From the NCBI RefSeq assembly GCF_027625995.1, contig NZ_CP115396.1, positions 4,402,501-4,466,500 on the forward strand: a DNA stretch of 64,000 nt. The letters run 5' to 3'. The stretch is from Hymenobacter yonginensis (GTDB taxonomy: Bacteria > Bacteroidota > Bacteroidia > Cytophagales > Hymenobacteraceae). The notes beneath the pieces were generated by a model, which worked only from the letters and a program-made list of their open reading frames with translations, did not search any database and was not told the origin of the DNA. Shown here piece by piece: positions 46,508 to 55,320 of the stretch; position 1 is the stretch's first letter, and every line of letters begins with the position of its first letter. A program made the translations under genes and the position numbers.

Positions 46508-46768
46508 ATGATCACCTCAACGACCTCCGCCGCCAAGTCCATTCAGCAGCAGGTGCTGCGCATCATCAGCAAGCGCAAGGCCATCAAGGCCCGGCGCCTG
46601 CGTATCGGCAGCAACCTCAGCCGCGAGCTGGGCTTCGATACCGTCGACGTGGTCGACATCATCCTGGAGCTGGAGCGCAACTTCCACATCACCATTCCCG
46701 ACGAAGTGCCCCTGGCCACCGTCGGCGACTTCGTGAGCTACGTGGCGTCACACGCCAAAGCCGCCTAG
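46508..46768 (+). CDS. acyl-carrier-like protein lacking the phosphopantetheine serine
   Basis: This 86-residue protein has the acyl carrier four-helix pattern: basic first helix (VLRIISKRKAIKARRLRIG), then LSRELGFDTVDVVDIILELE and a helix after IPDEVPLATVGDFVSYV. In genuine carriers the second helix begins with DSL and the serine carries phosphopantetheine. Here the position is threonine (T45, in GFDTVDV). It may therefore not be modified, or may use an unusual transferase. The frame extends upstream to 46397, but the ATG at 46508 gives the family length. No fatty-acid or polyketide genes are adjacent. Confidence 0.75.
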   Translation: MITSTTSAAKSIQQQVLRIISKRKAIKARRLRIGSNLSRELGFDTVDVVDIILELERNFHITIPDEVPLATVGDFVSYVASHAKAA

Positions 46769-46833
46769 CCCTGCCATATTGCGCAATCAGGAGCCTGTCG
46801 TCCATTACGTAGGCGGCAGCCCGGATAGGCACA

Positions 46834-46867
46834 AAAAAGCCCTGCATCAGCTGATGCAGGGCTTTTT
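46834..46867. terminator. bidirectional terminator
   Basis: A perfect palindrome of 17-base arms, AAAAAGCCCTGCATCAG and its complement, serves the carrier-like gene (plus) and the YkvA gene (minus). Confidence 0.92.
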
Positions 46868-46893
46868 CTATGCATTTCGAAGCAGGTGCTTTT

Positions 46894-47556
46894 CTAGCGG
46901 ACGTTGCCGCCGGCGTCGCCCCCGGCTGGCCGCGAGTCGGCGGATGGGCTTGCTTCACGGCTGCTGTCGGAGGTATGAGCAGGTTCGTCGGAATATGATG
47001 GGCCGGTTGTTGCCGGGCTGTGGCTGCTGGCGGTAGCAGACTGGGTGGACTGCAGAGCGGGGGCTTCCACCGGGGCGGTTTTGGGGGCGCCGGCCGAGGC
47101 TTTATCCTCAAACGGCCGCGACTCCTCTACTACCATCGGGCGGGTTTTCTCCCACTCGGCAAACCGGTCCATTTCTTCCTTGATTGTGGTGCTGAACCAG
47201 GCCACCAGCGCTACGTCGTCGAGCAGGCCCAGTACCGGGATGAAGTCCGGAATCAGGTCGATGGGGCTCAGGAAGTAGATGGTAACGGCTACGGCGCCGA
47301 CCACGGTGCTGGTGGGCAGGCCGGTGTACTCGCCCGAGATGGACGCCCGGATCAGGCGCAGCAGGGTCTGGAGCGTTTCCCAAGCTTCGTGGGCAATGGT
47401 GCCGAGGTCGTTTTTCTCGCTGGCCTTGGTGTACGCGTCGTTCAGCAGCTGCTTCACGCGGGTTGGCTTCTTGATGTATTCTTCGGCCTTGCCAAGAAAT
47501 TTCTTGAAGATGGGGGAGGAGGCAATATGCTCGCCTTTGGGGGTGGACTTATCCAT
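46894..47556 (-). CDS. YkvA/DUF1232 membrane protein with low-complexity tail
   Basis: Of 220 residues, the first part is helical and charged. Then comes the DUF1232 signature (about 88-125), VGAVAVTIYFLSPIDLIPDF followed by IPVLGLLDDVALVAW, a membrane-associated helical hairpin of unknown role. The last 80 residues are rich in Ala, Ser, Pro and Thr and look disordered. The ATG at 47556 (MDKSTPKGEH) was chosen over an upstream one that adds 23 unlike residues. Confidence 0.85.
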   Translation of the reverse strand: MDKSTPKGEHIASSPIFKKFLGKAEEYIKKPTRVKQLLNDAYTKASEKNDLGTIAHEAWETLQTLLRLIRASISGEYTGLPTSTVVGAVAVTIYFLSPIDLIPDFIPVLGLLDDVALVAWFSTTIKEEMDRFAEWEKTRPMVVEESRPFEDKASAGAPKTAPVEAPALQSTQSATASSHSPATTGPSYSDEPAHTSDSSREASPSADSRPAGGDAGGNVR

Positions 47557-47684
47557 CAGGAGGGAAGAGTAAGAAGTAGAAAAGGCTGGGTGGGCTGGTG
47601 GCTGGCCTCTGCACGGTCCGGCCACTGCCTGCCTATACTGTTTCAGCGCAAAATAGTTATCCGGCGCCGCACGCCCGCAAAAGA

Positions 47685-47716
47685 AAACGCCCGACTCCTT
47701 GCGGGGCCGGGCGTTT
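47685..47716 (-). terminator. terminator after the NlpC/P60 gene
   Basis: AAACGCCCG (47685-47693) pairs with CGGGCGTTT (47708-47716). On the minus strand a TTTTCTTTT stretch follows. Confidence 0.75.
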
Positions 47717-47736
47717 ACAGATGCTGGTGCGCAAGG

Positions 47737-48336
47737 CTAGTTGGTAGCAACCCGGCCGGCGGCGTAGAAATTGCGGCTGTAGTAGGCTTGGTTGAGGGAG
47801 CTCACCATCACGCCGCCGTTGCAGGCCGAGTGGGCGAATTTGCCGTCCTTCAGGTAGATACCCACGTGGTAGATGGGCTGGCCCGGACCCCGGCGGAAGA
47901 ATACTAGGTCGCCGGTTTCCATTTCGGTTTTGGCTACATGCTTCACGCTGCTGAACATGGAGCGGGAGCTGCGCTGCAGCGTGATGCCGTACACTTCCTT
48001 GAACACACGGGTAACGAAGCCCGAGCAGTCGGTGCCCTTCTTGGAGTCGGCACCGTAGCGGTAGGGAGTGCCGATCCAGTCGAGGACGGTGCGCAGCAGA
48101 GTGGTGTTTTCGGTGCGGGCGAGGCGCAGGCCCAGGGCCTGCCCGTAGTACTCGTAGGCGGCCGAGTCGCTGGCGGCAGCGGCGGGCTTCTCTTCCTCAT
48201 CGAGAGAGAAACCAGAGAATAAAGACGCTTCGGCAGCAACAGGAGCGGAAGCGGAGGGAGCGGTGGGCGTTTGTTCGAAGAAGAAAGACAGGGCCATGGA
48301 GGCCGCGGCGAGGCAATACAGGAGTGGGTTCTTCAT
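47737..48336 (-). CDS. NlpC/P60 peptidoglycan endopeptidase
   Basis: This 199-residue exported protein has an N-terminal hydrophobic leader and an Ala/Ser/Pro-rich linker (to about 60). The C40 domain follows, with the catalytic cysteine in KGTDCSGFVTRVFKEVYG, the histidine in QPIYHVGIYLKDG and the third polar residue in FAHSACNGGV. The family cleaves D-Glu-diaminopimelate bonds in cell-wall peptides. It is divergent from the DUF4157-like gene, with 300 bases between. Confidence 0.9.
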   Translation of the reverse strand: MKNPLLYCLAAASMALSFFFEQTPTAPSASAPVAAEASLFSGFSLDEEEKPAAAASDSAAYEYYGQALGLRLARTENTTLLRTVLDWIGTPYRYGADSKKGTDCSGFVTRVFKEVYGITLQRSSRSMFSSVKHVAKTEMETGDLVFFRRGPGQPIYHVGIYLKDGKFAHSACNGGVMVSSLNQAYYSRNFYAAGRVATN

Positions 48337-48638
48337 TGTCCGTCGTGGAGTGGCAAAAGTGGCTTTCGGCTAAGGCCGGGAAAACCAGGAAGTACTTCTT
48401 TCGTCTATAGAAGCGGGATGAAAAAGAGGTCGAAAAAACCGTTTGAAACCGAAGAAACAGATGGACTCTGTTTTCCCCTGATGGTTAAAGCTAAGTCTAA
48501 AGTTTGGAAACTGCCTAGCTTGCGCCGCAGGAAAGGTAAAGATTCTTCCTGAAGTTCTACTTTTTATTTAAATAATTTTGGAGTGTAGCACAACCACGCT
48601 GCCGGCCTGCATCGTATAACGCGCCCCACTTTTTGGCT
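48337..48638. other. 302-base divergent gap
   Basis: The part near 48420-48560 is purine-rich with no protein-like frame. An AT-rich core at 48560-48580 ends in the box TAATTTTG. No gene or RNA that I can name is present. Confidence 0.5.
48573..48580 (+). promoter_or_regulatory. -7 box upstream of the DUF4157-like gene
   Basis: TAATTTTG fits TAnnTTTG within an AT-rich run (TTTTTATTTAAATAATTTTG). It lies 58 bases before the ATG. Confidence 0.45.
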
Positions 48639-49001
48639 ATGTCTCAGCCCCGTATCATCGAGAATTCGCCTTTGGCCCGCCTGGCCCGCCTGAAGCTCGG
48701 GACGCGCAGCGTGGCCATGGTACTGGGCCGGCAGATTCACCTGAGCGGCGCCACTAAAGAGGAGTTTCTGAACGACCCCTACTGGGTGGCTCACGAAATG
48801 GAGCACATCCGACAGTTTGAGCAGTATGGCCGGCTGGGGTTTCTGTGGCGCTACCTGCTGGGCTGGGCGCGGCACGGCTACTACAACATCCCGTTTGAGG
48901 CCCAGGCCCGGGAAGCTGGCCGCCGCAACGCGGCCCTCTACGCCCGCGGCCAGCCGCTTCCCGACCCCGCCACCATGCACCAGGGGCCTAAGAATAGCTG
49001 A
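48639..49001 (+). CDS. small DUF4157-like protein with HExxH motif
   Basis: This 120-residue protein has a zinc-protease-like motif HEMEH near 54-58 (WVAHEMEHIRQFEQYGRLGF) and a glutamate about 30 residues later (YYNIPFEAQAREAG) that could complete a metal site. The pattern matches a short Bacteroidota DUF4157-like group, but activity is not shown for it. The ATG at 48639 is preferred to the TTG at 48633. There is no signal peptide. Confidence 0.7.
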   Translation: MSQPRIIENSPLARLARLKLGTRSVAMVLGRQIHLSGATKEEFLNDPYWVAHEMEHIRQFEQYGRLGFLWRYLLGWARHGYYNIPFEAQAREAGRRNAALYARGQPLPDPATMHQGPKNS

Positions 49002-49036
49002 GTAAGTACGGCGCCGCTTTTCGTGTTGCTGCTACG

Positions 49037-49082
49037 CACAACCGCCCGGCCCATCTCATTGGAGAGGAGCCGGGCGGTTGTG
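49037..49082. terminator. terminator between convergent genes
   Basis: CACAACCGCCCGGC (49037-49050) pairs perfectly with GCCGGGCGGTTGTG (49069-49082) around an 18-base loop. Confidence 0.75.
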
Positions 49083-49154
49083 CTGTAAACCCTGCTGCCT
49101 AGTGAGTAGCCCGACGCTCGGAGCCACAGGCGTACTTGCGTATAATACGACTAC

Positions 49155-49889
49155 TTATAGCGCGGCCAAGCGGCCACCGTCGGCTACCAGGGTGGTGCCG
49201 TTGATGAAGCTGGCTTCGGCGGAGGCCAGAAAGCAGATGGCGGCGGCCAGCTCGGCGGGCGTGCCTACCTGGCCGGTAATCTTTTCCTTGCCGCTTTTCA
49301 CGTTGGGGTTGCTCCAGAGCATGGGTGTGTCTACGGCACCGGGCGCCACGGCATTGATGCGGGCGTGGGTGTGCGGAATTTCCTGGCTGAGGCCGCGCAC
49401 GAAGGCTTCCATAGCGCCTTTGCTGGCAGCGTAGGGCACCACGTGCGGCGTGGTTTGGTGGGCATGCACCGAGCTGACGGCCACAATGCTACCCTGCTTC
49501 ATGTGGGGCAAGCACAGCTGCGTGAGCCGGAACAGACTGCGCAGGTTCACGTGCATGAGCGTGTCCCAGTCTTTGGGGTCGAGCTTGAGAATGGGCTCAA
49601 ACGTCATCATGGCGGCATTGCTGACCAGCACATCAATCTGGCCCCAGGCGGCCAGGGTTTTATCGACGGCGGCCACCAGCTGGGCGTCGCGGCCTACGTC
49701 GGTGCGGATGAAGATGGCCTCGCCGCCGGCTGCTTTTATCTCGCGCACTATGGCGCGGCCGTCCTGGGCGTCGCGGCCCAGCACGGCCACCCGGCCTCCT
49801 TCACGGCCCATCTGCAGCGCCACGGCCTGCCCGATGCCCGAAGTGGCACCCGTCACGAAACACACTTTATTCTTGAAACGCTGCTCCAT
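49155..49889 (-). CDS. short-chain dehydrogenase/reductase
   Basis: This 244-residue oxidoreductase is of the classical SDR fold. The cofactor motif is TGATSGIG near residue 14, the structural motif is SNAAM in place of NNAG, and the active site is SSVHAHQTTPHVVPYAASKG, with Ser, Tyr and Lys in the usual order. An aspartate/arginine-rich stretch after the second strand (GRDAQDGRA) suggests NADP or NAD use but does not settle it. The substrate is unknown. The ATG at 49889 (MEQRFKNKVCFVTG) fits the family start. Confidence 0.88.
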   Translation of the reverse strand: MEQRFKNKVCFVTGATSGIGQAVALQMGREGGRVAVLGRDAQDGRAIVREIKAAGGEAIFIRTDVGRDAQLVAAVDKTLAAWGQIDVLVSNAAMMTFEPILKLDPKDWDTLMHVNLRSLFRLTQLCLPHMKQGSIVAVSSVHAHQTTPHVVPYAASKGAMEAFVRGLSQEIPHTHARINAVAPGAVDTPMLWSNPNVKSGKEKITGQVGTPAELAAAICFLASAEASFINGTTLVADGGRLAAL

Positions 49890-50185
49890 ACCAAGTCTGA
49901 GAAGAAGGAAAACAGCGGCCGGTAGCTGGCCGCATCCGCAGAAACGGCCAGTCGGCATAGAAGTTTAGCGCCCGGCCCGAAACGGTCCCGCTGCCCGCCG
50001 CCACCACTGGTGCTAGCCGGCGCGGCAGGATGCATAAACGGCTATGTCCGCAGGAATTACGGCGGCGGCGAAACCGGCGTACCGAATAAAATAGGTAACC
50101 CCGCGTCCGGTTTTTTCGAATACAACCCGGAGGCTGCCGACCGGCAGTCTGTACTCAGTCATCTACTTTCTAACCTTCTACTATC

Positions 50186-50767
50186 ATGGATACCAAGCAA
50201 AATCAGCCGAATGCCGGCCAGAACTCTGCCGCCAACGCCGCCAATAAGCCTGCTTCCACCTCTGCCGCTCCTGCGGCTGCTTCGGCTCCTACCAACTCCA
50301 CCACGCCGGACACGGCCCGCAGCAGCCAGCCCACTCCGGCTGCCGCCGCTACGCCTTCGACTACCACTCCCTCGGCTACTTCGACCTCAACCAGCACCGA
50401 TAGCCGCTCCGAAGGCATCAGCCGCGTAATTGCCGGCGCCGATACAACGGCCGGCCGCAAGTCGTGGCTGGACCAGGAGCAGTGGGCGAAGGGCATCAAC
50501 GAGCTGCCCAAGTCGCTGAAGGATTTCGGCACCAAGGCCCTTGACCAGGTGAATTCGCTGACGCCCACCCAGAAAGTGGTAGGCGGCGCGCTGCTGGTAA
50601 GCGGCCTGAGCTGGCTGGCCCTGCGCAGCAAGAGCAATAAATCGTCGGTAGCGGGCACGCGCTACACGCCCAAAGCCGAATCGAAGTGGAAGCCCAGCAG
50701 CGAGTCGGTGTACCGCGGCAGCACTGCATCGGAGCGCGACACGGACTTTGACAACGACAGCTTCTAG
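50186..50767 (+). CDS. Ala/Ser/Thr-rich protein with one membrane helix
   Basis: This 193-residue protein was not recognised. The first 75 residues are low-complexity Ala, Ser, Thr and Pro. Then comes an amphipathic segment (WLDQEQWAKGINELPKSLKD), a single hydrophobic helix (VVGGALLVSGLSWLALR) and a polar tail ending in acidic residues (SERDTDFDNDSF). The layout resembles small stress- or envelope-associated membrane proteins, but I cannot assign a role. Confidence 0.65.
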   Translation: MDTKQNQPNAGQNSAANAANKPASTSAAPAAASAPTNSTTPDTARSSQPTPAAAATPSTTTPSATSTSTSTDSRSEGISRVIAGADTTAGRKSWLDQEQWAKGINELPKSLKDFGTKALDQVNSLTPTQKVVGGALLVSGLSWLALRSKSNKSSVAGTRYTPKAESKWKPSSESVYRGSTASERDTDFDNDSF

Positions 50768-50768
50768 A

Positions 50769-50809
50769 CAGCCGATCCGCACAAGTTTTGTCTTGTGCGG
50801 ATGAGGCTG
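50769..50809. terminator. terminator-like hairpin after the Ala/Ser/Thr-rich gene
   Basis: ATCCGCACAAG (50775-50785) pairs with CTTGTGCGGAT (50792-50802), extended outside by CAGCC and GGCTG. It lacks a good T run. Confidence 0.6.
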
Positions 50810-50820
50810 CCGTTTAGCTG

Positions 50821-50858
50821 AAAAGCGCCATCTGCCCCGGGCAGATGGCGCTTTTTGT
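50821..50858. terminator. strong bidirectional terminator
   Basis: AAAAGCGCCATCTGCCC (50821-50837) pairs with 50839-50855, followed by a T-rich run. It serves both the gene ending at 50767 and the minus-strand kinase ending at 50892. Confidence 0.88.
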
Positions 50859-50891
50859 TTTGCGGGCTGATAGCTATGTCTGGCCCGGGAG

Positions 50892-53800
50892 TTAGCGGGC
50901 GGGCAGTGGCAGCGTAATCGTGAACCGGGTGCCTGTGCCAGGCTGGCTCTGCACCCCGATGCTGCCCCCGGCGTTTTCCACAATACGCTTCACCATATAC
51001 AGCCCTACGCCCGAGCCCTCCACATGCGTGTGCAGGCGCTGAAACATCACAAACAGCTTGCTCTGCTGCTCCTGCGTCAGCCCCAGCCCGTTGTCCTGTA
51101 CTTCCAGCTGCACGCGGCCGGGCAGACAGATGCTGCGCACCTGCACCACCGGTGGCCGGTCGGGGTGGGCGTATTTGAGGCCGTTGCTGAGCAGATTGTA
51201 GAGGATGCTGCGCAGGTTTTTGGGCGAGAAGTACACTGTGGGACAATCAGCCACCTGCATCAGCAGCTGCCCGCCAGAAGCCAGCAGCATCGGCACCAGG
51301 TCGAGGCGCACGGCCTCGATGTGGGCGGCTAGGTCCAGGGGCTCGGTGGGCTCGGTCTGGGCCAGCTGCAGCATGGCCACGTCGGAGAGGTAGCCCAGGG
51401 TTTGCTGGAAGCGTGCCACCGAGTCCTGCATCAGGTCCAGTACCTGCGTCACCTGGGCGGCGGCCAGCGCTTCGGCGGGCAGCTGCTCGCGCAGGGCCAG
51501 CAGCAGCCCCTCGATATTGGCAATGGGGGCTTTCAGGTCGTGTGACGCCGTGTACACGAAGGTGTCGAGGTCGGTGTTGGTGCGGGTGAGCTGGTCGTTG
51601 GTGGCCTGCAGGGCTTCGGTCAGCTGCTTGAGCTGCTGGGCCGACATTTCCGAGGCCTGCCGCGCCAGCACCTGCGCCGTTACCTCGTTGCCTAGCGCAA
51701 TCAGCCCTGTGGGGCGGTTGTCGCCGTCGTAGAGCGGCTGGAAGATGAAATTGAAATACCCGAGGGTGGGCTGGCCGGTGTGGGCGCGTGCCAGTGTCAC
51801 GGGCATATCGGTGATGGAGTGGGGCGTGCCGCTGGCTACCACATCGGCCAGCACCTGCTCCAGACCCTGGCCGGCCGTGTCGGGCAGCGCTTCAAAGAAG
51901 GGCCGGCCTAGCACCTGCGGCAGCGTCCGGCCCCACAAACGGATAATTTCCTGGTTGGCCAGCTCCAGCACCAAATTTGGGCCGCGCATAATGGCAATGG
52001 CCACCGGAGCCTGCTCGAAAATCCGCTGCAGCTCGGCCTGCTGGGCTTCGCGCTGCTGGCGGGCCAGCACCTGCTCGGTAGCATCAAACGCAAACACTGA
52101 TACGCCGGCCACCTGCCCCTGCTCGCGGTAGGCCTGGTACGTGAAGTTGAAATAGCGAGGCGGCAATACCTGGCCGTCGGGTTGCACCACGCTGAAGGGC
52201 AGCTCGTTGCCGACATACGTTTCGCCGGTCTGAAATACCCGATCGAGCAGCGCCAAAAATCCCTGTTCAACAGCCTCCGGCTGAGCCTCCGCAATGGTGA
52301 GGCCTCGGAGCTGCCGCCCCGGAAACAGGCGCCCGTACGCCGGATTGAAGTACTCGATGACGTGGCCGGGCTGGCGCAGCAGCAGCACGGCCGCCGGCGT
52401 CTGCTCAAATATCTGATACAGATTCTCGCGCTCCAACAGCCGGCGCTGCGCGGCGGCCAGCAGCTCGGCCTGCATGGTGGTCATCTGCTGATGCGCCACC
52501 ACCTTGTCGGTTACGTCGATGATGAAGGCCAGAATTCCCGGCGTCTGCGTGCCGTCATTAAACAGCGGCTGGTAGCTGAAATCCACGTACCGTTGCTCGG
52601 GAAGGCCGGTGGTGGAGTTTTGCAGAAGCAACGGCACTTCAGTACCGATAAATGCCTCGCCGGTAGTAAACACGCCGTCGAGCAGGTTGATAAAACCCTG
52701 TGCTGCGACTTCGGGCAGGGCTTCGGCGACGGCCAGGCCCCGGCGGGCGCGGCCGGTTACCAAGCGTTGGTATTGCTCATTGAAGAACACATACCGGTGC
52801 TCCGGCCCGCTGAGCGTGGCTACGGCGGCCGGTACCTGCTCCAGAATCTGATGCAGCATGGCTTGCTGCAGGCGCAGCAGTTCCCGTTGCTGCTCGGCTT
52901 CGTGCAGGGCCTGCTGCATCTCGTGGGTGCGCTCTGCTACCCGGGCCTCCAACTGCTGATTGAGCAGTTGGAGCTGCTGCTGCGTCTTCGATAGCTCCGT
53001 GTTAGCCAGCAAGAACTCGGCATTGCTGGCGCGCAGCTCGTCGTTGATGGCCGCCAGCTCCTGGTTCAGATCCTGCACTTGCTGGCGGGCCAGCACCTGC
53101 GCCGTTACTTCATAGGCAAAAACGAAAATGCCGTTTATGTCGCCGGCGGCCGTGTGGCGGGCCTTATAGATGAGATTGAAGTAGTGCTTTTCCTGGTTTT
53201 GCAGCTGAGAGCCTTCTTGGTCGAGCTGCACCATCATTTCGGAGGCCCGGAAGGTTTTGCCGGTGCGGTACACGTTGTCGAGCAGATCGAGAATGGCGTG
53301 GCCGGCCAGTTCCGGCACCGCCTCAGCCATGGGCCGGCCTACCAGCAGCCGGTCGCCTACCAGGGCCTGATAGGGCGGGTTCACGAACTGGTAAACGTGC
53401 TGGGGGCCTTCTAAGACGCAGATCATGGCCGGCGCTTCCTGAAACGTGTCGTACAGCTGCTGGCGTTGCAGCGCTACGGCATTGTGCAGTAGCTTCTCCT
53501 GGGTTTGGCTGATCTGCAGGGTTTTTTCGGTACGCACTTTTTCCGTCTCATCGAACACCCCATGGAGGATGTGGCGCACCTGGCCTTCGGCATCCAGCAC
53601 TGGCACATTGCGCGGCAGCCAGTAGCGCTCCAGAAAGTGGTCGGGCTGGTCGGGAGCCGGAATATCGTAGCGCTGGCGCGCCATGGTATGCGGCTGCCGG
53701 GTGGCCAGCACCTGGTTGAATGAAGCCTGCAGATTGACTGCGGCATGGGCTTCGAGTGTTGCCGGGTTTTCAGGAAAGACGTCGAGGATATGTCGCCCCA

Positions 53801-53951
53801 GCAGGTCTTCGCGCTTGGATAAGGACACCAGCAGATATGCCTCGTTTACGGCCTCAATCACCAGCTCGGGCGAGAGCAGCAGATACGGATCGGGCAGTAC
53901 GTCGAAAACCGGTAGGAGGGAAGGTAGATCAGGGGTATAAGCGTCGGGCAT
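50892..53951 (-). CDS. soluble histidine kinase with five PAS domains
   Basis: This 1019-residue protein has no membrane helix. Five PAS domains lie near 13-130, 165-285, 367-490, 509-630 and 640-765. Two to five share the pattern (F/L)EQ-PAAV...GP-H-Y--N, so they look like internal duplications. A coiled coil lies after PAS2 (QLQLLNQQLEARVAERTHEM). The kinase core follows: H804 in TASHDLKAPIANIEGL, N-box NLRSILYNLLSNGLKYAH, and the ATP motifs DNGLGL and GSGVGLYMVK. No receiver domain and no adjacent response regulator were seen. The ATG at 53951 (MPDAYTPDLP) is favoured over a TTG at 54047. A TAGCTTTG box lies upstream. Confidence 0.9.
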   Translation of the reverse strand: MPDAYTPDLPSLLPVFDVLPDPYLLLSPELVIEAVNEAYLLVSLSKREDLLGRHILDVFPENPATLEAHAAVNLQASFNQVLATRQPHTMARQRYDIPAPDQPDHFLERYWLPRNVPVLDAEGQVRHILHGVFDETEKVRTEKTLQISQTQEKLLHNAVALQRQQLYDTFQEAPAMICVLEGPQHVYQFVNPPYQALVGDRLLVGRPMAEAVPELAGHAILDLLDNVYRTGKTFRASEMMVQLDQEGSQLQNQEKHYFNLIYKARHTAAGDINGIFVFAYEVTAQVLARQQVQDLNQELAAINDELRASNAEFLLANTELSKTQQQLQLLNQQLEARVAERTHEMQQALHEAEQQRELLRLQQAMLHQILEQVPAAVATLSGPEHRYVFFNEQYQRLVTGRARRGLAVAEALPEVAAQGFINLLDGVFTTGEAFIGTEVPLLLQNSTTGLPEQRYVDFSYQPLFNDGTQTPGILAFIIDVTDKVVAHQQMTTMQAELLAAAQRRLLERENLYQIFEQTPAAVLLLRQPGHVIEYFNPAYGRLFPGRQLRGLTIAEAQPEAVEQGFLALLDRVFQTGETYVGNELPFSVVQPDGQVLPPRYFNFTYQAYREQGQVAGVSVFAFDATEQVLARQQREAQQAELQRIFEQAPVAIAIMRGPNLVLELANQEIIRLWGRTLPQVLGRPFFEALPDTAGQGLEQVLADVVASGTPHSITDMPVTLARAHTGQPTLGYFNFIFQPLYDGDNRPTGLIALGNEVTAQVLARQASEMSAQQLKQLTEALQATNDQLTRTNTDLDTFVYTASHDLKAPIANIEGLLLALREQLPAEALAAAQVTQVLDLMQDSVARFQQTLGYLSDVAMLQLAQTEPTEPLDLAAHIEAVRLDLVPMLLASGGQLLMQVADCPTVYFSPKNLRSILYNLLSNGLKYAHPDRPPVVQVRSICLPGRVQLEVQDNGLGLTQEQQSKLFVMFQRLHTHVEGSGVGLYMVKRIVENAGGSIGVQSQPGTGTRFTITLPLPAR

Positions 53952-54110
53952 GAGGAGCAGGCTACGGCAGGCAGTATAGTATACGGCGCCCTGACGAAAG
54001 CAGTCCGGCAAGCCCTTGTTGATCTTCTGTAAACCCAGTGACTCCAAAGCGGGCGTCCCGTTGCTTACCGGGATACGCTGCTCAAGCCATAAGCCCGGGT
54101 CGGGTCAGTA

Positions 54111-54118
54111 CAAAGCTA
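54111..54118 (-). promoter_or_regulatory. -7 box upstream of the five-PAS kinase
   Basis: On the minus strand the sequence reads TAGCTTTG, an exact TAnnTTTG match. It lies 160 bases before the chosen ATG. Confidence 0.45.
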
Positions 54119-54231
54119 GTCGGGTAGAAGCAGAATAGTCAGATAAGGCTTGATTACAAGAGACATAAGGGTAGGCGAAACAGGAGTTGCGCCAGCAGCA
54201 GCCGGCGCCGCCACCCGGCGCTGCTGCCGCC

Positions 54232-55311
54232 CTAAGCGCGGTCCGCCGGAGCCGCCAGAAACTCCCGGATTTCATCGACGGTGGCCCGGGCCGAGCGCCC
54301 CACACCAATAAGGGTGGCCGAGGCGAAGCCGGTCCAAGAACCGTAGCCCACCAGCCACAGGCCCGCGGCGGCAGTGGCGCGGGTGCCGGCCGTGGCCACC
54401 CGCCCATCTGCTTGCAGCACGCCCAGGCCGCCCAGAAACGCCAGCGCCGGCCGAAACCCAGTGCACCAGATAACGGCGTCAAAATCTTCTGTTCGGCCAT
54501 CGGGCCACAGCACGCCGGTGGCCGTGAGCTGCCGGAAGGGCCGTACGCTGTGCAGCACCCCGCGCCCCCGGGCCGCGCGCACCGGCTCCACCATCACCAC
54601 GTCGCCGAGGGTAGGGGGCGAGGCGGTCTGGCCGGTGTGGTAGCGCTGGGTGGCTTGTTGGAACAGCACGCGCCCGTCCACGTCGTCGGGCAGGAAGCGG
54701 GGCGCGTGCTCGGTTACCCAAATGGCGCGCGCCACCTCCGATACTTCGGCCAGAATCTGGGCCCCGGAGTTGGCACCGCCCACCACCAGCACCCGCCGGC
54801 CGGCAAAGGGTGTGGCGTGGCGGTACTGGGCCGAATGCACCTGCACGCCGGCAAACAGCTCGCGGCCGGGGTAGGGCGGAATGTAGGGCTGGCTCCAGGT
54901 GCCGGTAGCGCACACCACGGCCCGCGCCGCCCAGGTGCCGTGGCTGGTGCGCACGGCATAGCCGGTGGCCGTGCGGGCTACGTCCTGCACGCGCACGGGC
55001 CGTTGCACCGGCAGGGCGTAGCGCGCTTCGTACTGCGTGAGGTAATCGATGACTGCGTCGCGGGCCGGGAAGCTGTTGTCGGGCGGGCGGGGCATGAGCC
55101 AGCCGGGCAGCGAGCTGGCATCGGCCGGCGAGAACAGGCGCAGCGAGTCCCAGCCGTGGCGCCAGGCGCCGCCCGCCGCCGGTTGCTCATCAAGCAGCAC
55201 AAACGACACGCCGGCCCGCCGCAGGTAGTAGCCCACCGCCAGCCCGCTCTGCCCGGCCCCGATTACCAAAACTTCTACTGCAGTGGGCGTCATCATCAGG
55301 CTGGCCGGCAA
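54232..55311 (-). CDS. ArsO-like flavin-dependent monooxygenase
   Basis: This 359-residue FAD/NAD(P)H enzyme has the FAD dinucleotide motif [20 protein letters not shown] near 15-34, a second GxGxxG-like site ([12 protein letters not shown]) for NADPH, and [15 protein letters not shown] typical of flavin monooxygenases. Similar proteins in arsenic operons are called ArsO. Their reaction is not firmly known, but oxidation of arsenic compounds is suspected. The start at 55311 lies nine bases after the arsC stop. Methionines at residues 6 and 7 are alternatives. It is the last gene of the ars cassette. Confidence 0.82.
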   Translation of the reverse strand: MPASLMMTPTAVEVLVIGAGQSGLAVGYYLRRAGVSFVLLDEQPAAGGAWRHGWDSLRLFSPADASSLPGWLMPRPPDNSFPARDAVIDYLTQYEARYALPVQRPVRVQDVARTATGYAVRTSHGTWAARAVVCATGTWSQPYIPPYPGRELFAGVQVHSAQYRHATPFAGRRVLVVGGANSGAQILAEVSEVARAIWVTEHAPRFLPDDVDGRVLFQQATQRYHTGQTASPPTLGDVVMVEPVRAARGRGVLHSVRPFRQLTATGVLWPDGRTEDFDAVIWCTGFRPALAFLGGLGVLQADGRVATAGTRATAAAGLWLVGYGSWTGFASATLIGVGRSARATVDEIREFLAAPADRA

Positions 55312-55320
55312 ATAGACGGT

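Noticed and set aside
48271-48552. A 93-residue plus-strand frame in the divergent gap
   Set aside because: It overlaps the start of the NlpC/P60 gene in antisense and its Lys/Ser-rich end comes from the purine-rich stretch.
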